The translations under genes were made by a program, and so were the position numbers. A model generated the notes under the pieces. It was not told where the DNA came from and ran no database searches. It was given only the letters and a program-made list of their open reading frames with translations. A DNA stretch of 64,000 nucleotides from Xestospongia bergquistia. Taxonomy: Eukaryota > Porifera > Demospongiae > Haplosclerida > Petrosiidae. The DNA is taken from contig OZ014414.1 in NCBI GenBank assembly GCA_963965975.1, forward strand, positions 8,737,230-8,801,229, written 5' to 3'. How positions within the stretch are numbered: the stretch's first letter is position 1; the number at the start of each line of letters is the position of its first letter. Shown here piece after piece: positions 1-12,483 of the stretch.

Positions 1-186
1 GATGAAGGTTTATCAGAGCAATCAATTCAATTAAAAAAGAGTGTTGCTTATAACTATTCAACCACACAATCAACATCATCAACAAATATGGGAGATATTT
101 CATTGGAACAATCAATTCAATTAAATGAAAATGTTGCTTATAATGTTGTAACTAAACGATCAGTGGATTATCTCAAAATACTATAA
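1..186 (+). CDS. Last exon (cytoplasmic tail) of upstream kinase-less receptor, copy 0, partial
   Basis: The reading frame is open from base 1 to a TAA at 184-186 and gives 61 residues. They align without gaps to the end of the two complete receptors downstream, including both repeats of the type SIQLxxxVAYN. The first repeat reads SVAYN instead of NVAYN, so it loses the NxxY motif. The second, ENVAYN, keeps it. The tail ends DYLKIL where the other copies end DYLTMF, so the YxxM motif is also missing. The rest of the gene lies upstream of the window. Function is inferred only from the paralogues. Confidence 0.85.
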   Translation, partial: DEGLSEQSIQLKKSVAYNYSTTQSTSSTNMGDISLEQSIQLNENVAYNVVTKRSVDYLKIL

Positions 187-286
187 TAAATAATTATATT
201 GTTTTACTTTCAATGTGTTTTTATGTACAAAGTTGTTATTACATTCACAATTTACTTCACAATCATCCAACAATTTAATACCACTG

Positions 287-630
287 AGATCACCATCACT
301 ATTGCTGTCGCTATTACCATCACTATTAGTCACTATCACCATCACTATCACATTCACTATCACCATCACTATTACCATCACTATCACCATCACTATCACC
401 ATCACTATTACCATCACTATCACTATCACCATCACTATCACATTCACTATCACCATCACTATTACCATCACTATCACCATCACTATCACCATCACTATTA
501 CCATCACTATCACCATCACTATCACCATCACTATTACCATCACTATTACCATCACTATTACAGTCACTATCACCATCACTATTACCATCACTATCACCAT
601 CACTATCACTGTCATTATCACTACCAGTTG
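287..630. repeat. Microsatellite of CACCAT/CACTAT hexamers
   Basis: About 340 bp of near-perfect alternating CACCAT, CACTAT and TACCAT hexamers directly downstream of receptor copy 0. Because the period is a multiple of three, it opens long His/Tyr- or Thr/Ile-rich frames on both strands. These are composition artefacts. Confidence 0.97.
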
Positions 631-839
631 ATACAATAACTAAATTAGTTTATGTAAGTACTTAATAGTAAATATCAGAATGATTATACAACATTACCAT
701 TACAAGTTGTTTCCATGGTGATTGACTATGGATAGATAGAACACTTGGATGAAATAATGGATGTAAAGGATAGATCGATGAAGACAACATGATATGATTG
801 GAAACAGACTGACATTTTAATAAACAAAGAAACAAACAT

Positions 840-1939
840 ATCAATAGCTAATATATAATTTCTAATTCAGTGGGTGTATTTGTTAAATATTAAGCTAATA
901 CATAAGGTTTCTATTTACGTTGGAATACTTATAAATCTCATAACTTAACTCCAAATTTCTATGTGTGTGTAATTGAAATTTTAAACTTTTCATATCTCTA
1001 TAATAAATTTGAAATACTACACTATAACTGTGTACTCTAATCTTGTAAGTGTGGTCAACCAAGTGGGAACTAACCCTCTCTCATACACATCCCTGTATTT
1101 ATCCACAAAAACGATTGGCACCTGTACACGCCTCCTATCGCCATGAGACAAACTCCTTCATCCACAACAATCACTAAAGTAAGTCCTCATTCTTTGCCAA
1201 TTAATACTTCACTAAAACCTCTAACCACCTGGTTAGAGTTGTCAAACTGGTATTACCAGTCTGGCCACAAATGCTGAATGATAACTTATTCCTATCACAT
1301 CAATCATAGAATTTAATTACTACATATGTACATATGGTGTTAATGCATTACATATTATTAATTGATACGATTCATTGGTGACAATGATATCATTACCACT
1401 AATTAATAATAATAACATTACCATTGTTTAATGAAGCCATGTAATACCAACACTAATATATTGGTCCTCATGGAGTACTATTATAGTCTTTATAGTCCTA
1501 ACTTAAGATAGATATAGAATAGTCAGTATTGTTGACAGTATTGAGTCATAAGGCACATTGATCTAAGGCCATCATGTCTTTGACTACATTGATTATCAAG
1601 TATGTCCCAGAAAGGAGGAGCTATAAATAAACCCGATAACAATACCTAATACAATGTATTTGTTTATTATTCTCACCTTTATGAGGTGAATATGTAAGTT
1701 TTGTCAATGTTATGATTATCACACATTGACTAACATGGTTATTCACAGTGCTCCTACTTCATTCCACAACTGAAACCATTCAACATTACAGGAAGTCCAT
1801 ACTTTGTTGTGGATAAAGCCAAATGTATACAAATAACTGAAGTATAGATTTGTGTCATATAACGAGACTATTTAAACTTAGTCTATTGTCCTCCTTCGAT
1901 CAGTCAGACACAACACTTTGAAATATTTTGTTTATCAAG
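840..1939 (+). other. Receptor intergenic block with presumed promoter of copy 1
   Basis: No gene is seen here. The 3'-flank part (about 870-1020) and the 5'-flank part (about 1280-1939) recur around the next receptor copy at about 9460-9660 and 9750-10341, so the tandem unit includes its intergenic DNA. About 1025-1280 is not found in the later spacer and is unexplained. The last 70 bp before the start codon, including the string TCAGTCAGACACAACACTTTG, is almost identical in both complete copies and probably holds the transcription start and 5' UTR. Confidence 0.55.
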
Positions 1940-3648
1940 ATGCAACTAGTTCAGATTGGATTGTTAGTGACTGTAGTCATTGTGGTTTCTACAACTGCAG
2001 CTCAAGCAATTATCTGTACAAATTTAATTAATGATAAAGTAAGTTTTTAAATATGCTTTACAATTAATATTGATGTTATTAATAATTTTCAGAATACATG
2101 CAGCAATTGGCAGTCAGATATCAACATTACAAATGAGTCATCAACTTCAGTATTAGTACAATGGAGACATTATACAATGAACAATGGTGATGAAATTCTA
2201 TATAATATAACTTACAGTAGGACTCCTGCTTCTGGTACTGTTATGTCACAAACAGTAAGCTATATATTTAATGTATATACTTATTTGATAATCTATTCCT
2301 ATATTAAATACTCTGACCTCAATTTAACTTTAATTCATAAAACACACAACATTTCAACATATAACGGTATGGTACTACGACACCATCTATTCTAATTTTT
2401 GTCATCTCCTTATTGCACGCTTGAAAAGACTCCAAGTTGAAATGTTGTGCAATATATGAAATATATTTTAGTCAATTGAGACTGTTTGATTGGTTGCTGA
2501 CCCATTCAATATATAATATCATTTTCTTACTATTTTCTGAAGCTGCATTGGAGACTTGTTACTTGTAAGACTCCTTTTGTATTTACTTGTATTATTTCTC
2601 TTGATATATATAGAATGCCATGTATTTAAATAATGTAAACACTTTGTGTTATCAGCCATACATGTGCATGTAGATATTAAAAAGATTAAAAAGATGTAAA
2701 TTGAGATTTAGTGATGTTCAAGGATAAGTGGTAATAATAAAAAGGTCCAGCATGTAAAGAAAAAAATGTCTAATATAACAATTATGTGTTGTACATGACA
2801 ATATAAGTTAAGATCTCAACAGAAAACGTTATAGTGCAGACTGAAAGATGTTCTGCATAATGATCAAATCATTCAGGGTCACAAGTACTTATTTATATAA
2901 TGAAAAGAGAAGGATTGTAATGCTCACATGTACATGTCTTAATATTTTCGAAAATAGGTGTGGTTAGTTAGGAATATTAGTGGCCTGTATTGTTGGATGG
3001 ACTCTTAAATTAGATAATGGAGCAATCAGGTACTAACTGAAGGTTGCTTGTCTGATTCCGGCAATGTCCAATTTTCTTAATTCTCTCAGAAACATTAGGT
3101 CACATGCATACTGCAGATATCTTATATACACATAAATATATTATAATATTTAAGTTACTTTAACTTGTATTAGCTATTACAATGTACAATTCTATATACT
3201 AATTAACGATTATATTGAATACAACTCTTGAGAAATAATGCTGACAAGATACAATTATTAAGTAACATTTCATAACAATAATTCAATTTGGGAAACCACA
3301 ATATCATGTGTTGAAGGGAAGTCTTTTAAAGTAAAATATATTACCTCACATTAGCTAACTAGTTTTTATATATAAGAAATTCACCAAATTTGGTATCTTA
3401 GGGAAATGATATAAACAGAGATCTTCAAAATTTCTCATAAACAATGATTCACATATGGAGCGAATTCATCAATTAACTGTATATATCCTCTTTTGTAGGA
3501 GTTCACTACAAACAACAGTACTATATTGGTATATCTACTACCAAATACAACATATTGTATAATTGTATGTGTTAATAACACTGTCACTAATACATGTTGT
3601 GCAAGCAACTTCAGAACTACTGGTAATCAGATAACATTATAATGATAA

Positions 3649-3711
<63 letters not shown>

Positions 3712-4814
3712 CTTTATTTTTAGATTCTAGTTGTGCTTGTCATTAAGTGTTCAAAACACAATAATGTAGCAAAAGCAAAAAATGGCTACTCAATTATTTG
3801 CCTCATTCACATAATGATATAGCATACATGTATATAAGGACATATGAATTAGCATACTTACTCTGTCACTTATCTACATAGTTACTGGTAAATACAGCAC
3901 ATGCTTGCTATATGTACTTACATGTACTCGATGAAGTAAATTAATTTAAAAAGCAATTAATTATTATATTTTTAATAGACCAAATCAAACAAAATCAAGT
4001 TCAAAATGTTAGAGCTCATGTATATTATCCATTGTTAAAGAACCAAAACATTATATCTGCTCAAGTAATATGGACAAGTCTACCATCTACACTACAAATT
4101 CGTTCTTATGAAGTACAGATATTCACTGCTAATGCTAACAAGTTACCTATTGAAGTGAGTTTATATATAACTGACAAATTATGGTCTACCGCTCGCTCTT
4201 AAGATTTATTTTTGTTTGTTGTTAAGTGTTCAAAACACAATTATATAATGATATAATAGAAAAAAATGGCTACTCTTGCCTCATTAATTAAACTGTTTTA
4301 TTTAATGCTTACCTGAGTGTGATGTTATCTAAAATTTTATAGGGTAGTCCTTTTTTAAATTTGTCTTCATCTGATCCATTTAAAATACTTGAGAGGAGAA
4401 GTGAGATAAATGAACTCCAATTTCCATTGGAAAAAAACAATGAATACATCATACAAGTAAGAGACAAATTAAACATTATTATTATTATTATATTATTATT
4501 ATTATTATTATTTATGTGAGAACAAACGACTATATTAATTAATTCTTTATTACTAGATCAGAGGAATATGTGATAGAACTGATTATCCTTTTTCAGAACC
4601 AATTAAAATTAGCACATTCTGTAAGTACATTATAATGATCATCAATTATACATAATGCTTAGCAATAAGATACACACACAACATATCATTTTAAGAGATG
4701 ACTAGAAACATGTTCTGGTTTAATGTTACATTCATAATTGTATAGGATGTGATCTGTGTCAGAATTATTAACCCAAATATTAAAATTAGCATAATTAACA
4801 TACCAATATATATA

Positions 4815-4849
<35 letters not shown>

Positions 4850-7800
4850 AACAGGAATGTCATCATGTCTCTATGAAGCACACATATCACACTCCATATA
4901 ATTGAGCTGCGACCATTATCTATACTTGTATACTTTTTCTACCTTCATTAGTTCATGAACCTACAGTTGAACTATACATGACCACAGCTCAAGGAGGTCA
5001 TTTATTAGTACATCCACCTGGACTCTCTGAACCACTTATAGAAGAAGCAGTACAAATAAACATCCATTCTCCCATTGCTCTGGACAAGATGTCAAGAGAT
5101 ATATTTTACATTCAATACACCAATTTGTTTAATATTATTGAACAGTACACAATAATCAAGTCAAACATGGACAATCCATCACAGCAACTTTCTGTAAGTA
5201 CTTTAATTCTATACAATATTAACAATTTTATGCAATAAATGTCTCTTTATATATCTTAAAATAAATTGAATCTTATAAAACAATATAATTGACTTTGACT
5301 ATTTAAAATTCTGTTTTGTTATAGTCCAGCATACTAGACTATTATTAATAAAAGTCTTAGTTTTAATACTCTATATAATAATGACTATAATTTTATAACA
5401 GATATTTTTATGCAATAAGTATCTCCTTATATTTCTTGAAATAAATTGAATCTTATGAAGCAATAGAGTTGACTTAAATTTTTATGATTTTGTTTTGTTA
5501 TATTCCAACATACTCAACTATTATTAAATATTAGTAATAGTATTATTAATATTAGTAATAGTATTATTAAATAATAAAAGTCTTAGCTATTATTATATGT
5601 ATTAATGATATCTATTTTTCTATATATACAGTTTATTATTTGATTTTATTCTTTATTATAGCTACATACTTTTATCAATTTAAAACCACTGGCTATGACA
5701 TACGATTGGATAGCTGAGGAACTTTACATCATCTTCTATCAATCATTTTTTAATCGTCTTATAGTTTATAGTTTGACTACTCAATACATGTACAATAGTA
5801 TATATTTAGTTTATAATAGAGTGAGTGGTATATCATACTTAACAGAAGTAGAGATGACTTTTAATCCATTTGAAAGGTAAGTATTTTTCCAATGCATGCT
5901 ACATGACTGTCACAGATTGTCACATGACTGTCACACTACACACATGACTCAAATAGTTGCACAGTCATCATTTACAGTTTTTTTTGTTGCATGATACATA
6001 TCTAATTTAGAGTATAACGATTTTATGACGGAAATTTTAGAAAACTTTTATTATTTCTTGTTTCTATGTAGACTTCTTTATTGGACAGAATACAATGCAG
6101 CTGACTCCAATAACACCTCAATTTATCGTTTAGCCTTTGATGGTCTTCGATCTTTCTCCACTCTACTATATACTGGTACAATTACATCTGCTTTAACTGA
6201 AGATGTACTAAGGAAATGTCTCTATGTTATAAACCACCAGTCGCTTCAAATTATACCAATACCACTACAAAGTGATTCTATTTGTTATGGTCCTTATCAA
6301 ATAGAGAATGCATTTTCAGCAAGTAAGCACTAGCTAGTCCTAAAGAAATTAGTTTGTTCAATATTGTTATAGTATATTGAACACACCTATAATAATTATT
6401 AATGTAATACAATAACAATCAATCTAACACACTATCAAATATCAATGTTCTTACTCCATTTAATTATAGATATAGCCAGTGCTAAACTAACTGTGGATGA
6501 TACTGGTATATATTTTATTGGAATTCGTAATCAAGAAAAAACAATAACATGTTATAATTTTAATGATAATTCAATGCAACTTGTGTTCCAAGATGGTAAT
6601 CTTGCAAACAACATTACCGCCATTGAAACCACAAGCCCAGGAACACAGCCACTACCAAATGGTAGGAATAATAAGATTTATAATTTAATGTTCTTTACTT
6701 CATAAACAAAATTAGCTCTCATTTGCCTGTCACCTGATTTCTCAAATGTTAATAATCGTCCACATCCAAGAGTAAAAAGTAATACTACAATCAGTATTCT
6801 ATTATTGTGGGATGAGCCAGAATGGCCATCAAACTGCACTGGGATGTCAAGACCTCCATTACTGTACAGAGTATATGTCAAAGATCTTAATGGAGTATTT
6901 CTGAAAGGATATAATCCAAAGGTATGTGGTGAATGGATCCTCATCACTATAAATAACCTCATTGAGGACAAGTCATTATTGTATATTTTCTATCATTCTG
7001 TTAAAGGTTTCATTTAGCTATAAATTTATTGTCTATAATTATAAAATGAGTGTATACTAAAGAAAATTGTCTATTATTATCTTAACAATATGTCATACAT
7101 TACTCCTCTATAGAAAACATACTATCCAGGAATCAATATTACTAAGTTGACATCAGGAGTTAATTATAACATCACAATATCAGCCAAAACTGACTATACA
7201 ATAGCATCACCAAATGATCTATTATTAGGACAACCACTAATTGCAGCTCCTTTACAACAAGGTCAGTAATTGAAGACATATAGCATATTAATGATATCTG
7301 TGTCTTTTGTTATAGAGATTACATCATCTTTACCTTTGCCTACTCAGCATTTTTCTCATTCAGGTATGTCTATAACATAAGAATTATTTAGCAAAACTTT
7401 TATAACAAGTACATTTTGTGCTCATAATGAATTAATATAATATTATTTTATTGGCGTCTTGTATAATTCTAAGTATATAGGGATAGCATCTTACCTTTCA
7501 AATTCAAGTACATCTAAATAAAACATGTTAATTCAATATATTATTCTTTATGGTGAACATGCACAGTAGTAGTATAACTATATTACCAATATCCTCTACA
7601 ACTCTTAGATCAGGTAACACATTGTTATGGTCATGCATACACGACGTGTGTGCACACATATACAAACATACACATACGTACTTGCTAGTAGAGCGTGTTG
7701 TTATTGAAATAAGACTACTTCGTTTAACAACCACCAAATCTATTCATTACTGAACTACAATTCCTATGGTTTTTCTTTATTAAATAACACACATAACTGT

Positions 7801-8708
7801 AGAAATATTATTTCAATATCACTGATTATTAATACATTATATCAATTAAAAATTAATGCTAAAATTTAGGGCTTCAATCAATCTTAAGACTTGGTATTTA
7901 TGTAATAGTCATGACTGATACATTAAAAATTATTATATATTTATTTTTTTACAGTGACCAGTGAAAGTGATTCTTCTCTAGTACCAACATCGTCAACAAC
8001 TTTATCAGGTATAATGATTATAATAATTGAAGTACAATATTAAATTTCAAATGTTTTTATTGTTCCTCTTTAGATAATAACCCTCAATCGACAAACAATT
8101 TACTAATTATTATTGGTGTGTCCCTTTCAATTGCTTTGCTAATAATAGTAATCTTCATTGTAATTGTAATCATATTAATTGTTAGATATAATCGTTGTGT
8201 AAAGAGTAAAGGTCAATCCTCTTCAACTCATCAAACACAAACAGTCTCAGATAATCCAATATTTGATGAAAACGGTTTGGTTACAATGATCTATGATGAT
8301 CCTTCACTTTATTATGCTGAGAATGATCACGACCATCTTACTTCACCTACATCACATGGACATAATCCTGTTACAATATTGGAGGAAATAGGAACAAATA
8401 TCACTCCATTAGACGCAACATATGAAACTATTTCTAGTGACGTCACTACATCATTAGAACAATATTATTATGTTAGTAGACCAGAGAGTGATTCCACAGC
8501 AGTTTATATAGTACCTAATAGAGATGAAGGTTTATCAGAGCAATCAATTCAGTTAAAAAAGAATGTTGCTTACAACTCTTCAACCACACAATCAACATCA
8601 TCAAGAAATATGGGAGATGTTTCATTGGAACAATCAATTCAATTAAGTGAAAATGTTGCTTATAATCTTTTAACTGAGAAATCAGAAGATTATCTCACAA
8701 TGTTCTAA
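1940..8708 (+). CDS. ROS1-like kinase-less single-pass receptor, copy 1 (909 aa)
   Basis: Exons: 1940-2038, 2093-2254, 3499-3622, 3979-4154, 4343-4456, 4557-4620, 4952-5193, 5662-5876, 6072-6322, 6470-6661, 6716-6921, 7114-7261, 7316-7363, 7955-8008, 8074-8708. All phases join, giving 2730 nt. A signal peptide (residues 1-24) is followed by two FN3-like domains (about 34-246), a YWTD-type propeller region (about 247-546, with YDWIAEELY and LLYWTEYN), a third FN3 (about 547-664), a Ser/Thr-rich stalk, a membrane helix (708-735) and a 174-residue tail. FN3 plus YWTD ectodomains occur in ROS1/Sevenless kinases, but no kinase exon is present. The tail has NxxY (NVAYN, twice), an ITIM-like VAYNLL, YETI, YIVP and a terminal YLTM, so binding of SH2 and PTB proteins is inferred. 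The ligand is unknown. Confidence 0.85.
3652..3707. repeat. (AT)n-(GA)n microsatellite in receptor copy 1 intron 3
   Basis: A run of TA dinucleotides passes directly into a GA run. An (AT)n run also lies just after exon 3 of copy 2 (about 12440-12480), without the GA part, and another at about 4807-4846 in copy 1. Confidence 0.95.
7481..7507 (+). other. Candidate optional 27-bp stalk exon, copy 1
   Basis: An AG acceptor (7479-7480) is followed by 27 bases and a GTACAT donor. Its phase (2+24+1) matches the flanking phase-1 stalk exons, so inclusion adds nine residues (GIASYLSNS). If the weak donor is ignored, the frame stops 12 bases later and yields a receptor without membrane helix or tail. 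The same arrangement is kept in copy 2 at 16042-16068. No transcript evidence is available. Confidence 0.4.
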
Positions 8709-8869
8709 CTCACATTTGTTATATAAATTGTTTTGATTTTCAATTTCATTTTGTATAATCATAAAATTAATATTTTAGTAAAGATATGTTCTAGTATAAA
8801 TGTTGTTGTAAGTAGATTTATGTCCAAATAATGAAGTGCGTTTTTATTATAATTTTATTCTTCAAAGAC

Positions 8870-9470
8870 ATCAGTGATCATGCTGTAGTGTTAAGCAATA
8901 ACTTATTCCTATTACATCAATCATAGAGTTTGATTTGGTAAATAGTGCATTGTCTCTATGTAATATATCACATTTTATTTAATTGGTATAATTCATTGGT
9001 GATAATAACATCATTATTACTAATTAATAATAATATTAAGCACCCATACGATATTAACACTAATATATTGCTAAAAGACAGCCTTAATGGAGAACTAGTG
9101 TATAGAGTCCTAACTTGGGATAAATAAAAGACAGTCTGTACTCTTGACAGTATTGAGTCATAAGGGACATTGATCTAAGGCCATCATGTATTTGACTACA
9201 TTGATAATCAAATGTGTCCCAGAAAGGAGGAGGCATAAATAAACCTGATAACAATACCTAATAATATGTATTCAACCAACAAACACTTTACTAATTATTA
9301 TTATTGGTGTATCCCTTTCAAATCATTACCATTACAAGTCGTTTCCATGGTGATTGACTTCTTATTGTCAGATACAATGGCAACACAGTTGATGACATCC
9401 TCTGGTACTTCTACAATACAAGCAAACAAACAGATCAATAGTTATTGTGTAGTTTCTATTTAGTGGGTGT
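8870..9470 (+). pseudogene. Collapsed relic receptor unit (5' flank fused to TM-exon fragment and 3' flank)
   Basis: About 8890-9265 repeats the 5'-flank block seen before copy 1. At 9268-9325 it is joined to a piece of the last receptor exon, coding for the start of the membrane helix (QPTNTLLIIIIGVSLS). This is followed by 3'-flank sequence like that at about 690-720. The rest of the gene is missing. A complete unit probably stood here and was lost by internal deletion. Confidence 0.6.
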
Positions 9471-10341
9471 ATTACTAAAATATTTAGCTAATACATGAGG
9501 TTTCTGTGTTCGATGGAACACTTGTACATGTCACTTACCACATAACTTACCTCCAATTTTGTATAACATTTACATTCTATGTGGGTGTAATTGAAATTTT
9601 AAACTTTTCATGTCTCTATTATAAATTTGAAATACTACACTGCATTTCAAATTTTGAATTATTTCTTACTAAATGAGTACAATTTTACTATGTCTTTTTT
9701 GCCATAAAATTACTTTTTTCTTTTTATAGAAGAAAGGAAGATCACACTGATGTAATACATCACATTTATTTAATTGATATAATTCATTGGTGATAATGAC
9801 ATCGTTATTACTAATTAATAATAATATTATTGTTCAATGCAGCCATACAATGCTAACATTAACATATTACAGACATATTACATGTCATAAATTAAGACAG
9901 ATATGGAGTAGTCAGTATTGTTGACAGTATTGAGTCATATGGTACATTGATCCAAGGCCAACATGTATTTGACTAGATTGATCATCAAGTGTGTCCCAGA
10001 AATGAGGAGGTATAAATAAAATCAATAACATTATGTCATTATAATATATCTGTTTATTATTATCACCATTATGTCTATCAGGTAGCGGAGAGAATGTGCA
10101 ACTTTTTTGGATGTCATGATCATGACACATGGACTAACATAGTTATTTAAAGCTACTCCTGCTCCATTCCACAACTGAAACCATTCAACATTACAGGAAG
10201 TTAATACTTTGTTGTGTATAAATTAAATATATATACAACCAAAGTATAGACTAGTGCCATATAATGACACTACTTAAATACACTCTATTGTCCTCTTTGG
10301 ATCAGTCAGACACAACACTTTGAAATATTTTGTTTACCAAG

Positions 10342-12439
10342 ATGCAACTAGTTCAGATTGGATTGTTAGTGACTTTAGTCACTGTGGTTTCTACAACTGC
10401 AGCTCAAGCAATTATCTGTACAAATTTAACAAATGATGGAGTAAGTTTTTATATGTTCTACGATTAATATTGATGTTATTAATTTTCAGAATACATACAG
10501 TAATTGGCAGTCAGATATTATCATTACAAATGAGTCATCAACTTCAGTATTAGTACAATGGAGACATTATACCATGAACAGTGATGATGAAATTCTATAT
10601 AATATAACTTACAGTGGGACTCCTGCCTCTGGTGGTGTTATATCACAAACAGTAAGCGATATGTTTAAAGTATATTCTTTATTTGATAATCTCTTCTTTT
10701 GTTAAATACTCTGACCTCAGTTTAGTATACCTACTAAGTATAATATTAACTTATCCCATTTTGAAAATTTTGACATATTTTGATGTTGAACACTAATGAA
10801 GATAAAGGGTTAAACAGCTTAAATACACATAAGTTAGTTCAGGACTTTGGATCAAAGCTATAGGTTCACCTTTAGTGAATGACATTTTGGAAACAATGCT
10901 GGTTATTTATATAGCAGTCCTTTAAGTTTGTTATCGTGGTTGATTGCTCTTTACAAAGCTTAATATTGGTTCATTATAAAATATATTAGCTGTTGTGCTT
11001 AGGAAATTGAATTCCAACAGTTTTAACTAAAGATAGATGGCTATAATGACATTGTAATTGGATTGTTTATTTATAATAAATATTGAGTGGAGGAGCAACC
11101 AATCAATCAGTCCCAATTAACTTAAATTTAATTCAAAAAAACATATGATAGTATTACAACATATGATAGTATGACACTATGACATCATCTATTCTAATTT
11201 TTGTCATCTCCTTATTGCACACTTGAAATAGACTATATGTCAAAATATTGTATATTTTATGAATTAAATTTGAGTTAATTGAGACTGATTAATTGGTTAC
11301 TGCTCCATTCAATATTTAATATTATTCTCTTACTATTTTTGTGAAACTACATTGGAAACTTGTTACCTGTACGGCCCTTTTTTATTTATTTGTGTTATTT
11401 ATTTTGACGTAGAATGTCACATATTTAAATAATGTGTACACTTTATGTTATCTGCCATACATGTGCATGTAGATATTAAAAGATTAAAAAGATGTCAATA
11501 GAGATTTAATAATGTTCAAGATAAGTGGTAACAATAAAAAAAGGTCCAATATCTAAAGAAAAAATGTCTGATATAACAATGATGTGTTTGTACATGATCA
11601 TATAAGTTAAGATCTCAACAGAAAACATTATAGTACAAAGATGAAATGTATTTTGCCATAATGATCAAATCATTCAGGGTCAAAAGTACTTATTTATATA
11701 ATGAATAGAGAAGGATTGTAATGCTCACATGTAGATAGAACTATGTCTTAGTGAAACAGATATGGTTCATTAGGGATGTTATAAGTGGCCTAATAGGCTC
11801 TTAACTTAGATAGTAGAGCAATCAGGTACTAACAGATGGTTACTAGTTTGATTCCGGCTATATCCACTTTTTCTTCTCAATACTCTCTGGATCATTTAGG
11901 TCATATATATATACCACATATATCTTGTATACACACAATATATAATTATTATAATATTTAAGTTAGTTTAACTTATATTAGCTATTACAATGCTGTACCC
12001 TAACTGGTGACCATAGTGAATATAACTCTTTGAGAAATAATGCTGATAAGATACAATCATGAAGTAACAATTCATAACAATAAATCAATTTGGGAAAACC
12101 ACAATATCATGTGCTGAATGGGAAGTCTTTTAAAGTATATTTTATTTCATCATATAGCTAGCTAGTTTGTATATAAGATATTGACCAAATTTAGAATCTC
12201 AGGGAAACAGATCGAGGTCTTCAAGATTAACAAGGATTTACATAAGAAATAAATCAATTAATTAACTCTGTATTTCCTCTCTTGTAGGAGTTCACAACAA
12301 ACAACAGTACTATATTGGTATATCTACTACCAAATACTACATACTGTATACTGGTATGTGTTAATAACACTATCAATTATACATGTTGTGCAAGCAACTT
12401 CAGAACTACTGGTAAATCAGATAACATTATAATGATATA

Positions 12440-12483
<44 letters not shown>

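Noticed and set aside
181..639. Long frames on both strands of the CACCAT repeat (His/Tyr-, Thr/Ile- and Met/Val-rich)
   Set aside because: They follow from a hexamer microsatellite without stops and have no neighbouring exon signals.
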